The notes beneath the pieces were generated by a model. It was not told the origin of the DNA, did not search any database, and saw only the letters and a list, made by a program, of their open reading frames with translations. A DNA stretch of 32,369 nt, taken from the NCBI GenBank assembly GCA_024276575.1, contig JAJRWY010000162.1, forward strand, positions 1 to 32,369. Direction: 5' to 3'. Below are positions 24,725 to 31,240 of this stretch, one piece after another; the stretch's first letter is position 1, and the number at the start of each line of letters is the position of its first letter. Origin of the DNA: Candidatus Binatota bacterium (lineage in GTDB: Bacteria > Desulfobacterota > Binatia > UBA1149 > CAITLU01). The translations under genes and the position numbers were made by a program.

Positions 24725-25602
24725 GCGCCGGGATGTCGGCAGCCGGTGCATGGTTGTCGGCCATGCGCCCGCGGACTTTGAGCGCGGCGCTGGTGCCGGT
24801 ACTGGTCGGCCTGGCTTTGAGTTCGCGTTTCGAGGCTGTGGACCGGGTGCTGGGCCTAGCGACGCTGGCGGCGGCCCTGTTGATTCAGGTAGCGACCAAT
24901 CTTGCCAACGACTATTACGATTTTCAGTCCGGTGCCGATACGGCCGAGCGTGTCGGGCCGCTTCGAGTAACGCAGGCGGGGTTGTTTTCGCCGCGCACGG
25001 TTCGCAATGCCGCCTTTGCTACGCTAGCGGCAGCAGCCCTGCCGGGCCTCTGGCTGGTCTGGGTGGGCGGAGTTCCGATCGCGATTATCGGTGTCCTTTC
25101 TCTTCTGTGCGCGCTGGCTTACACAGGCGGGCCCTGGCCCCTGGCCTACAAGGGCCTCGGCGATGTGTTCGTCTTCGTATTTTTCGGTTTGGTGGCGGTA
25201 GCAGGAACCGTGTGGCTGCAATTGGCCGTGCTACCTGCTTTGATCTGGCCGGCAGCGCTGGCCGTGGCTTGCCTGGCCACTGCGATTCTGGTCGTGAACA
25301 ATCTGCGCGACGTGGATACCGACCGTGCGGCGAGAAAGCGTACTCTTGTGGTTCGCTTCGGTGAGCAGTTTACCCGTGCGGAATACTACACGCTGGTCTC
25401 GTTGCCCTTCGCTTGCCTCGCATTCTTGTTCCCGGCCGTGGGGTGGGGCGCTTTGCTACCGCTGGCTGCGGCGCCTCTCGCCTGGTCCGAAGCACAGGCA
25501 TTGTCCCGCCTTAGCGGCCCGGCGCTCAACCAAAGCTTGGCGTCGACCGCGCGCTTGCACCTGATCTTCGGCTTGCTGTTGGCTGCGGGGTTGGCTCTGT
25601 GA
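24721..25602 (+). CDS. menA: DHNA octaprenyltransferase
   Basis: An integral-membrane UbiA-family prenyltransferase that attaches the isoprenoid tail to DHNA, releasing CO2 and yielding demethylmenaquinone. The two Asp-rich diphosphate/Mg sites are visible: [14 protein letters not shown] (about 60-73) and [16 protein letters not shown] (about 197-212). About eight or nine hydrophobic segments follow [23 protein letters not shown] 24721 overlaps the menB stop (GTGA). The last codons and stop lie in a 62-bp tandem duplication shared with the menC start. Presence of menA inside the cluster, unlike E. coli, makes the locus nearly self-sufficient for menaquinone. Confidence 0.93.
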   Translation: MSAGMSAAGAWLSAMRPRTLSAALVPVLVGLALSSRFEAVDRVLGLATLAAALLIQVATNLANDYYDFQSGADTAERVGPLRVTQAGLFSPRTVRNAAFATLAAAALPGLWLVWVGGVPIAIIGVLSLLCALAYTGGPWPLAYKGLGDVFVFVFFGLVAVAGTVWLQLAVLPALIWPAALAVACLATAILVVNNLRDVDTDRAARKRTLVVRFGEQFTRAEYYTLVSLPFACLAFLFPAVGWGALLPLAAAPLAWSEAQALSRLSGPALNQSLASTARLHLIFGLLLAAGLAL

Positions 25603-25708
25603 CGCCCACGCTTCAACTCAGTCGCGACCGCTTCAGCCGCTACCGGGCGGGATTGGCTCTGTGACGGCGCCGCTTCATATCAGTCGCTGCGGGCTTAGCC
25701 GCTACCGG
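25585..25708 (+). repeat. Diverged 62-bp tandem duplication across the menA/menC junction
   Basis: 25585-25646 and 25647-25708 are two diverged copies with a 62-base period. Both contain TTGGCTCTGTGACG, then a menC-like start. The first encodes [16 protein letters not shown], the second MTAPLHISRCGLSRYR. Copy 1 therefore creates a 21-codon frame (GTG 25599 to TGA 25664), whose start overlaps the menA stop and whose stop overlaps the genuine menC GTG at 25661. Shared ends include GCCGCTACCG. The duplication has decayed in sequence, but both GTGA junctions survive. Confidence 0.85.
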
Positions 25709-26992
25709 CTGGATCTGCTCTCCCCGCTGTTGCTGGGCGGCAAGCAGATGCGTAAACGTGACTGCGCGATTCTGCGACTCTATGACGGGGATCGTTGTGT
25801 GGGCCTGGGCGAAGCTTCGCCCGCCTACTGGCTCGGTTCTTCTAGTTTCGCCGAGTGCTATTGTGCCTTGCAGCGCCTCTGCGCGTCGTTAGGATCGGGC
25901 CCCTTGACGCCCCAAGGCCTGCGCGAATTGGTCTCGGCGATGGAGTTGCCGGCGGCGGCGATGTTTGCCGTGGAGACCGCACTTCTCGATGCCGAGTCTC
26001 GCGAGGCGGGCCTGCCGGCGGCGGCCTTCTTATCGCAAAAGGCCCTGTGCGAACTCGAGCTATCGGCTTTGATAGCGGCGGGCGATCCTCTAGAGATCGC
26101 CGGGCGGGCAAGAACACTGGCCGCTGCAGGTTACCGCAGCTTCAAGCTCAAAGTCGGGACTGCGTCGCCCGTCCAAGACCGGGAGCGCGTACGGGCCCTT
26201 CGCGAAGCACTCGATGGGGGCAGCTCAGAGCCCGGGGCGGCTTCCATACGGTTGGATGCCAACCGGGCCTGGACTTTGCCGCAGGCTCTCGAGGCGCTGC
26301 GCTACTTTGAGTCCTTCGACATAGATTTCATTGAAGAACCGCTGCAGCCCGGCCCCTTTGAGGACCTTGCCGAACTGCGTGGCCGGGCGGCCATCGATGT
26401 GGCCTTGGATGAATCGGTGGAGTCTCCGGCCCAGCTCGAAGCGGCGCTGGCTGCCGCTGCGGCCTCGGTGTTGGTGGTCAAGGGTGCGCGTGCCGGTGGG
26501 GTGGCAGCTTGTTCGGCGCTGGCTCGCCGGGCCAGCGAGCGTGGCCTGCGTGTGGTTTTCACCGATTCGTTGGAAAGCACAGTGGCCATGGCGGCTACAC
26601 TTCATATTGCCGCGGCGTTTTACGGGGAGCTGCTGTCGGCGCAAGCTTCGCGCCGAGCTGCGGGCGCACAGCGGCCACCAAGCAAGGCCGAGGCGTTGGG
26701 ACTCGGCGGCGCGGTGATGCTTTCCGGCCATCCGCTGGCGAGCGGACTGTCCGTACCGTGTGCACGGGTGAGTCTGGCCGGTCGGGGACCGGGACTGGGG
26801 TTGAGCCTGGGCCAGGGAAAGGGGCAGGCTCAGGGCCATGACCAGGGCCATGACCAGGGCCATGACTATGACCATGACCAGGGAAAGGGCCAAGGCCATA
26901 GCCAGGACCAGAGCCAGGGGCTAGCGTCGAGTCCGAGTCCGAGTCCGGGCTTTGGTCCAGGCCGGGGGTCGAGCGAGAGTAGCGATGAATGA
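25661..26992 (+). CDS. menC: o-Succinylbenzoate synthase with low-complexity C-terminal tail
   Basis: An enolase-superfamily enzyme that dehydrates SHCHC to o-succinylbenzoate. Lys162/Lys164 (FKLKVG) and Lys274 (VVKGAR) are the acid/base lysines. Asp199 (LDANRAW), Glu225 (FIEEPL) and Asp250 (ALDESV) are the Mg ligands. The catalytic body ends near residue 370, a normal length. Residues about 372-443 are a tail of Gly-Gln-Gly-Lys and Gly-His-Asp-Gln units, then Ser/Pro repeats, encoded by imperfect multiples of a CAGGGCCATGAC unit. The tail contains seven His and looks like a metal-binding or slippage-derived extension. GTG 25661 is set by overlap with the 21-codon duplicate. The stop overlaps the menE start. 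Confidence 0.92.
   Translation: MTAPLHISRCGLSRYRLDLLSPLLLGGKQMRKRDCAILRLYDGDRCVGLGEASPAYWLGSSSFAECYCALQRLCASLGSGPLTPQGLRELVSAMELPAAAMFAVETALLDAESREAGLPAAAFLSQKALCELELSALIAAGDPLEIAGRARTLAAAGYRSFKLKVGTASPVQDRERVRALREALDGGSSEPGAASIRLDANRAWTLPQALEALRYFESFDIDFIEEPLQPGPFEDLAELRGRAAIDVALDESVESPAQLEAALAAAAASVLVVKGARAGGVAACSALARRASERGLRVVFTDSLESTVAMAATLHIAAAFYGELLSAQASRRAAGAQRPPSKAEALGLGGAVMLSGHPLASGLSVPCARVSLAGRGPGLGLSLGQGKGQAQGHDQGHDQGHDYDHDQGKGQGHSQDQSQGLASSPSPSPGFGPGRGSSESSDE
26819..26930 (+). repeat. 12-bp-type tandem repeat in the menC tail
   Basis: Near-perfect units of CAGGGCCATGAC (12 bases), with 6-base variants such as CATGAC, GGCCAG and GGGAAA, encode Gly-His-Asp-Gln and Gly-Lys-Gly-Gln. 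All are in-frame multiples of three. A further GAGTCC run follows at about 26930-26948. Confidence 0.75.
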
Positions 26993-28571
26993 AGCCGGAT
27001 CCGGTGCTTCGTACAGGGCCGGGAATGAAGCTTCTTGGCTGGAACTAGCTGCTACTAAAAATCCTGATAAAATAGCTATTTATTGGAATGATGAGATCTA
27101 TTCCTTTAGATCATTGGCGGATCGAGCGGAAGGCTTGGCCCTGGCCCTGTCGGGCTGCGGCCTTGGACGCGGATCACGCCTAGCCTTGTTGATGGACACC
27201 TCCTTGCGCTTCGTGGAGACCCTGCATGCTGCGCAGAAACTCGCTGCGGTCTTGGTTCCGCTCAACACGCGTTTGGGCACCCGCGAACTCGAGGCGTTGT
27301 TACAACATGCAGACCCGCAGATGTTGCTCTTCGACACCGCCTACGCAGACAAAGCGGCCGCGGCAGCCAAGGGGGCCGCGGGGCTGCGGAGGCTCGACGC
27401 GCTGGCAGATTTCCCGTTAACGGGTGGCGAAGGTGATTCGCTACGTGTCTTCGATTCGTGCAGCAAAGCGCACAAGGTTAGTGGCGGCTACGCGCCGCAA
27501 GGTCCGGATCCCAGCGCAGCCCACTGCATAATCTATACCTCGGGAAGCAGCGGCAGGCCCAAAGGGGTGTTGCTCAGTAACGGCAATCATCAGGCCTCCG
27601 CTCGCGCGTCGCGAGCCAACCTCGGCTACACCCAAGACGAATGCTGGCTGGATTGCTTGCCGCTTTACCACATAGGCGGGCTTTCCATCTTGCTTCGCAG
27701 CGTAATCGACGGAGTTTCGGTACTGTTGCAGCGCGGCTTCGATGCGGCCACGGTGAACTCGGCGTTGCGCGAATTCCCGGTCACCCATATCTCGCTGGTT
27801 CCGACCATGCTCGAAAGGCTTCTTGACGAGTCTCGCGAACGCGGCAGGCCGCGTCCCGCGAAATTGCGCTGCGTGCTCAGCGGAGGCGCGAGTACTGGCG
27901 AAGCTTTGCTACGGCGTGCGGCCTCCGCCGGTTGGCCGGTGCTGCCTACCTACGGTCTTAGCGAGGCAGCATCGCAAGTCTGCACCGCGGAGCCCGGAAA
28001 AGCGCTTCAGCGTCCAGGCAGTTGTGGTCGCCCGCTAGCGGGCACGCAGTTGAAGATATTAGCCCCCGGCCGTGACGGTTATGGCGAGATTTGTGTGAAA
28101 GGCCCAAGCGTGGCTAGCGGCTATTTCAAAGGTGGCGGCTTCGCCGGCGGATGGCTTCACACCGGAGATATCGGTCGGGTCGATTCCGATGGTTATCTCT
28201 ACGTCGTGTCACGCCGTAGCGACCTCATCGTAAGCGGTGGAGAAAACGTTTACCCCTCCGAGGTTGAAGAGCTGTTGCGAAACCATCCGGAGTTGCGCGA
28301 GGTTGCGGTTTTCGGCGTTGACGACCGCCATTGGGGGCAGGTGGTCGCTGCAGCCGTGGTTCCTTTCCCGGCTGGGCTGCGGGCGGTGGACGAACTCGAG
28401 CAGTGGGCGCGGCGGCTACGGCTGTGGTGCCGCGAAGGCCTGGCCGGCTACAAGATTCCCAAACTGATCTTTGTAGCGGAATCCCTGCCGCACACTGCTT
28501 CGGGGAAAATCGAACGCCGAAAACTCCGCGATTGGCCCATGCGAGAAGTCTTGCGGATCTCCGAGCGTTGA
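26985..28571 (+). CDS. menE: o-Succinylbenzoate-CoA ligase
   Basis: An ANL-superfamily adenylate-forming ligase that activates o-succinylbenzoate to its CoA thioester. The P-loop YTSGSSGRPKGVLLS is near residue 190. LDCLPLYHIGGLSI, LSGGASTGEALL and the adenine motif YGLSEAASQVCT follow, then HTGDIGRVDSDGYLYVVSRR, the hinge and SGGENVYPSEVEELL. The catalytic Lys lies in TASGKIERRKL near the C-terminus. The 528-residue length is within range. ATG 26985 overlaps the menC stop and is preferred to the upstream start at 26952, whose codons sit in the menC tail. Codons about 20-44 (KNPDKIAIYWNDEIYSF) lie in a patch of about one-third GC. Confidence 0.93.
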   Translation: MNEAGSGASYRAGNEASWLELAATKNPDKIAIYWNDEIYSFRSLADRAEGLALALSGCGLGRGSRLALLMDTSLRFVETLHAAQKLAAVLVPLNTRLGTRELEALLQHADPQMLLFDTAYADKAAAAAKGAAGLRRLDALADFPLTGGEGDSLRVFDSCSKAHKVSGGYAPQGPDPSAAHCIIYTSGSSGRPKGVLLSNGNHQASARASRANLGYTQDECWLDCLPLYHIGGLSILLRSVIDGVSVLLQRGFDAATVNSALREFPVTHISLVPTMLERLLDESRERGRPRPAKLRCVLSGGASTGEALLRRAASAGWPVLPTYGLSEAASQVCTAEPGKALQRPGSCGRPLAGTQLKILAPGRDGYGEICVKGPSVASGYFKGGGFAGGWLHTGDIGRVDSDGYLYVVSRRSDLIVSGGENVYPSEVEELLRNHPELREVAVFGVDDRHWGQVVAAAVVPFPAGLRAVDELEQWARRLRLWCREGLAGYKIPKLIFVAESLPHTASGKIERRKLRDWPMREVLRISER

Positions 28572-28673
28572 CCGCGCTGGTTTGACGGAGGCGTGGCCGA
28601 GGATTAGCGTTTGTACGCCTATTATTCTTGCGACGGTCTTCTACGTACCACGCCGCTCAGGAACCCGGTCTCC

Positions 28674-29609
28674 ATGCTCGATAAGAAACATGAAGTTTCA
28701 TCTTTAGGCGGCGCCCCGGCCAAGCCTTCCGCCGCCGGCGCGCCGCCGCAGCAACTCGAATTTACGGCCAGCAAGGGTGTGGTGTTGAAGGCCGATGCCT
28801 GGGGCGACCCGCGCAAGCAGTCCGTGATCTTGATGCACGGGGGCGGGCAGACCCGCCATGCTTGGCGCGGCACCGCCAAGGCTCTGGCCGAGGCCGGTTT
28901 CTATGCGGTGGCTCTCGACATGCGCGGCCACGGCGAGAGCGGTTGGTGTCCAGAGGCCGACTACAGCATCACCACCTATGCCGACGATCTGCAGGCGGTG
29001 GCTGCGCATTGCAGCACGCGGCCGGCTTTGGTCGGGGCCTCCCTGGGCGGGCTTACCGCGATGGTCAGTGAAGGCGGCAGCGACAACCCGGTCAGTAGCG
29101 CGGTGGTATTGGTCGACATCACGCCGCGTATGGAGATGGAAGGCCTGCAGCGCATACACGCGTTCATGAGTGCGAGTCCCGGTGGCTTCGCCTCGATCGA
29201 CGATGCTGCCGATGCCGTAGCCGAATACTTACCTCACCGCCCGCGCCCTAGTGACACGAGCGGCCTGGCCAAGAACCTTCGCCTAGGGCCCGACGGTCGC
29301 TACTACTGGCATTGGGACCCGAAGTTCATGACGGGGCGTCATTTCTCGGAGCCTTCGTTTCCCGAGCTGATCCGTGAATCCGCACGCAATCTCAAGGTTC
29401 CGGTCTTGCTCGTGCGCGGCCGTATGAGTGAGATCGTCAGTTCCGAGTGCGTAGACGACTTTCTTCAACTCGTCCCCCACGCGGAGTACGTCGACGTTGC
29501 CGATGCCGCCCACATGGTGGCCGGCGACAAGAACGACGCCTTTTGCGGAGCGGTGGTCGAGTTTCTCTCACGCAAGCTCGCGTCGCAGAGCGGTCTGCCA
29601 AGCATCTAG
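28674..29609 (+). CDS. Alpha/beta hydrolase at the end of the men operon
   Basis: A cytoplasmic alpha/beta-hydrolase of about 311 residues. Motifs are LMHGGGQTRHAW, LDMRGHGESGW, nucleophile Ser in VGASLGGLTAM, LLVRGRMSEIVS (acid strand) and ADAAHMVAGDKND (catalytic His). It resembles general epoxide-hydrolase/peroxidase-like hydrolases, and the substrate cannot be deduced. Because it follows menE on the same strand and the window lacks a hotdog-fold DHNA-CoA thioesterase, it is a candidate for that missing step; this is inference only. ATG 28674 has AGGA 11 bases upstream. A TTG at 28611, 39 bases after menE, would add 21 unconserved residues and is the alternative. Confidence 0.75.
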   Translation: MLDKKHEVSSLGGAPAKPSAAGAPPQQLEFTASKGVVLKADAWGDPRKQSVILMHGGGQTRHAWRGTAKALAEAGFYAVALDMRGHGESGWCPEADYSITTYADDLQAVAAHCSTRPALVGASLGGLTAMVSEGGSDNPVSSAVVLVDITPRMEMEGLQRIHAFMSASPGGFASIDDAADAVAEYLPHRPRPSDTSGLAKNLRLGPDGRYYWHWDPKFMTGRHFSEPSFPELIRESARNLKVPVLLVRGRMSEIVSSECVDDFLQLVPHAEYVDVADAAHMVAGDKNDAFCGAVVEFLSRKLASQSGLPSI

Positions 29610-29716
29610 TTCCCTCTGATCCTCTCATCGTCAATCCTATAGAGGACATAGAGGAACAGCCGCACACGGGGCCTGCTGGGTGACTCGATGTCGTCAACGC
29701 CGAAAAACTGGCCCCT

Positions 29717-29895
29717 TTAACCCGCATAACTCATCAAACTTCTGCTACGAGTCTCGATCGCCTGTAATCTCGGCCCGTTTGCCGTTCGCTGGCTCGCGGC
29801 GCACCACTTCTCGGCCCTCGACGTACTGTTAGTACGCCTGCGGGCCTCATCACCGCGCTTGGGCCGATCTCGCGATCGCTTCCGATCCTGCGAAG
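29717..29895. repeat. Dispersed TIR repeat (copy R8), right arm lost
   Basis: The left arm (29717-29760, TTAACCCGCATAACTCATCA then AACTTCTGCTACGAG) is the reverse complement of right arms elsewhere, such as at 50-88. The core at 29837-29885 matches bases 1-49 at about 43 of 49 positions. A 6-bp hairpin, CGTACT-GTT-AGTACG, lies in the middle. The expected right arm is absent after about 29890 and is replaced by short tandem repeats. Confidence 0.6.
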
Positions 29896-29906
29896 AACGA
29901 GTTGGC

Positions 29907-29977
29907 GAGAAGCAGTTGTGTGAGAAGCATGCGATAAGCAGTTGTGTGAGAAGCTATTGTGTTGGAGAAGCAGTTGT
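29907..29977 (+). repeat. Short imperfect tandem repeat
   Basis: Four degenerate copies of GAGAAGCAGTTGTGT occur (29907, about 29932, about 29949 and about 29964), with small insertions. The array directly follows the truncated end of repeat copy R8 and precedes the toxin gene's 3' end. No coding role is seen. Confidence 0.6.
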
Positions 29978-29984
29978 TGCGTAG

Positions 29985-30383
29985 TCAGGCCAGGGTCTTT
30001 ACGACTCTTGCCTTGCGAATCTTCATGTCTTGCGTGAGGAGTGTAGCGCCATTGACCTTCGCAGTAGCCACGATAATTCGATCGGCCGGATCGCGGGGGA
30101 ACGTAGCCGGAAGCGAGGCCACCGTAGCAGCAACGGTCGGAGAAATGCCTACGCGCTCGACGAGTGGAAGCGCCGTTGCCGATTCGAGCCATTCGCTCAG
30201 TGGCAAATCGAGAGCGATGCGGTTGAGATTGACCAATGTGGCGATCTCCCACAGCGAGATTTCGGAAACCAGAAGAGGGGCGTCTGCGTTGGCACCGTCG
30301 AGAATGCTTTTCTGTTTGCGTGACAATCGCCCCGTGTTCCCGCACCACCACAGCAGTATGTGCGTGTCCAAAAGGTAGCTCAT
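29985..30383 (-). CDS. vapC: VapC-type PIN-domain toxin
   Basis: A 132-residue PIN-domain ribonuclease, the toxin of a type II toxin-antitoxin pair. The acidic Mg-binding residues are Asp6 (YLLDTHILLWW), Glu46 (SEISLWEIA), Asp98/Asp101 (DPADRIIVATA) and Asp119 (LLTQD). An open frame continues upstream to 30413, but ATG 30383 gives the canonical start and overlaps the antitoxin stop by one base (TAATG). That is standard translational coupling, ensuring antitoxin is made first. The target RNA is unknown. The gene lies in an eroded accessory segment next to gene remnants, as mobile toxin-antitoxin modules often do. Confidence 0.88.
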   Translation of the reverse strand: MSYLLDTHILLWWCGNTGRLSRKQKSILDGANADAPLLVSEISLWEIATLVNLNRIALDLPLSEWLESATALPLVERVGISPTVAATVASLPATFPRDPADRIIVATAKVNGATLLTQDMKIRKARVVKTLA

Positions 30384-30622
30384 TAGTTTAGATCGCCACC
30401 CTCGACGTCCCAATCGTTCGCCGGCAATACGGGGGATATGACATCGCCGAGAATATGTACCGTGCCGCGCAGCCCTTCCTGGGCCCGGCGTTCGCTGACG
30501 GGACCGAGTTGAGCGACCGGTTTCCCGCGCTTGAGTATTAGTACCGGTTCCCCGTCGGCGGCCACGTTGTCGAGTACTTTGAGACAGCGTGCCTTGAAGT
30601 CCGATGCGTTCATCGTTTTCAT
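30383..30622 (-). CDS. Phd/YefM-type antitoxin
   Basis: A 79-residue antitoxin of the Phd/YefM DNA-binding family: MNASDFKARCLKVLDNV, then GEPVLILKRGKPVAQLGPV, the usual N-terminal DNA-binding fold. The C-terminal NDWDVEGGDLN is the short toxin-binding tail. It neutralises the adjacent PIN toxin and should repress its own promoter. ATG 30622 falls about eight bases after a -10 TATACT, so the mRNA is probably leaderless. ATG 30613 (residue 4) is an alternative but also lacks a Shine-Dalgarno. The pair is autonomous. Confidence 0.88.
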   Translation of the reverse strand: MKTMNASDFKARCLKVLDNVAADGEPVLILKRGKPVAQLGPVSERRAQEGLRGTVHILGDVISPVLPANDWDVEGGDLN

Positions 30623-30658
30623 ACTGACCAGTATAAATGACCAGTCAGCTAACTACAA
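30621..30658 (-). promoter_or_regulatory. Toxin-antitoxin promoter with overlapping operator
   Basis: On the minus strand TTGTAG (30653-30658) and TATACT (30630-30635) are exactly 17 bases apart. The -10 is part of a palindrome, ATACTGGTCAGTAT (30621-30634), and ACTGGTCA occurs twice, 13 bases apart (30625-30632 and 30638-30645). This is a typical autorepression layout. The predicted start coincides with the antitoxin ATG, implying leaderless translation. Confidence 0.65.
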
Positions 30659-30697
30659 GCACGAGGAGCATTTAGTGCCGTCCGATGAAGACGCGTC

Positions 30698-31158
30698 CCC
30701 GCGGTGACGAAGCACGCGAAGCGACACCTCGAGGCGAGGACGAAGTTCTCCTTCTTCGACTCGGGCGTGTTCCGATCCTTGTGGACCTCCCCTGGGGCCT
30801 TGATCGACCGGAGGAGATCGATGGAGTGGCGCTCGAGGGCATAGTCGCGCAGCACCTCCGTGCTTGGTGCGACTACTCGCGAGGTGGACATCGGCTCTTC
30901 TTTTGGCGGACCAAGGCAGGGCTGGAGGTCGACTTCGTCGTGTACGGCCCGAGCGGACTCTGGGCTCTCGAAGTGAAGCGTTCACGCGACGTTCGTACGA
31001 AGGACCTGAGGGCTCTCCGCGCCTTCAGCGAGGATTACCCCGGCGCGAAGACGCGCCTGCTCTACCTCGGAGACGACCCACTTCAGGTTGGCGACGTGCG
31101 TTGCGTCCCCTGCGCCGACTACCTGCTCTCGGTGCGCCCCGGCGAGAACTTGCCGTAG
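30698..31158 (+). pseudogene. Remnant of DUF4143-type ATP-binding protein
   Basis: The C-terminal third of an AAA ATPase with a DUF4143 nuclease-like domain. From about 30698 one frame reads KHAKRHLEARTKFSFFDSG followed by VFRSL, matching the family segment before DUF4143. Between about 30780 and 30800 the homology moves to another frame and continues LDRPEEIDGVALEGIVAQHL, then FFWRTKAGLEVDFVVYG and ALEVKRSRDV, to the stop at 31158. The entire ATPase domain (about 250 residues) is missing, and one frameshift has occurred. The acidic and Lys residues of the nuclease-like core (EVDFVV, EVK) remain. The 157-codon frame starting at 30685 joins a false N-terminus to this remnant and is unlikely to be functional. 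Confidence 0.75.
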
Positions 31159-31240
31159 AGAACCGAGACCAGAGTCACGGCACCTCAGTCTGTACCGGGG
31201 TGGTCCGAGCATGATGGGTGGCAGGAAGCGCTCTCAGTGC

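Larger units (their letters stand above)
29610..29984. other. Gene-free region with repeats
   Basis: This 375-base stretch after the men operon carries a repeat copy (29717-29895) and short tandem repeats (29907-29977). I see no gene and no clear intrinsic terminator for the operon. Confidence 0.45.

Noticed and set aside
23876-24751. 291-codon minus-strand frame opposite menB
   Set aside because: No family resemblance; it mirrors the strongly conserved menB frame.
29907-29977. Possible CRISPR-like array
   Set aside because: Units are about 15 bases and irregular with no constant-length unique spacers, and no cas genes are nearby.
30685-30800. N-terminal part of the 157-codon frame as a genuine protein start
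   Set aside because: Another frame over the same bases shows the DUF4143-family segment KFSFFDSGVFRSL, so this N-terminus is an artefact of a frameshift.
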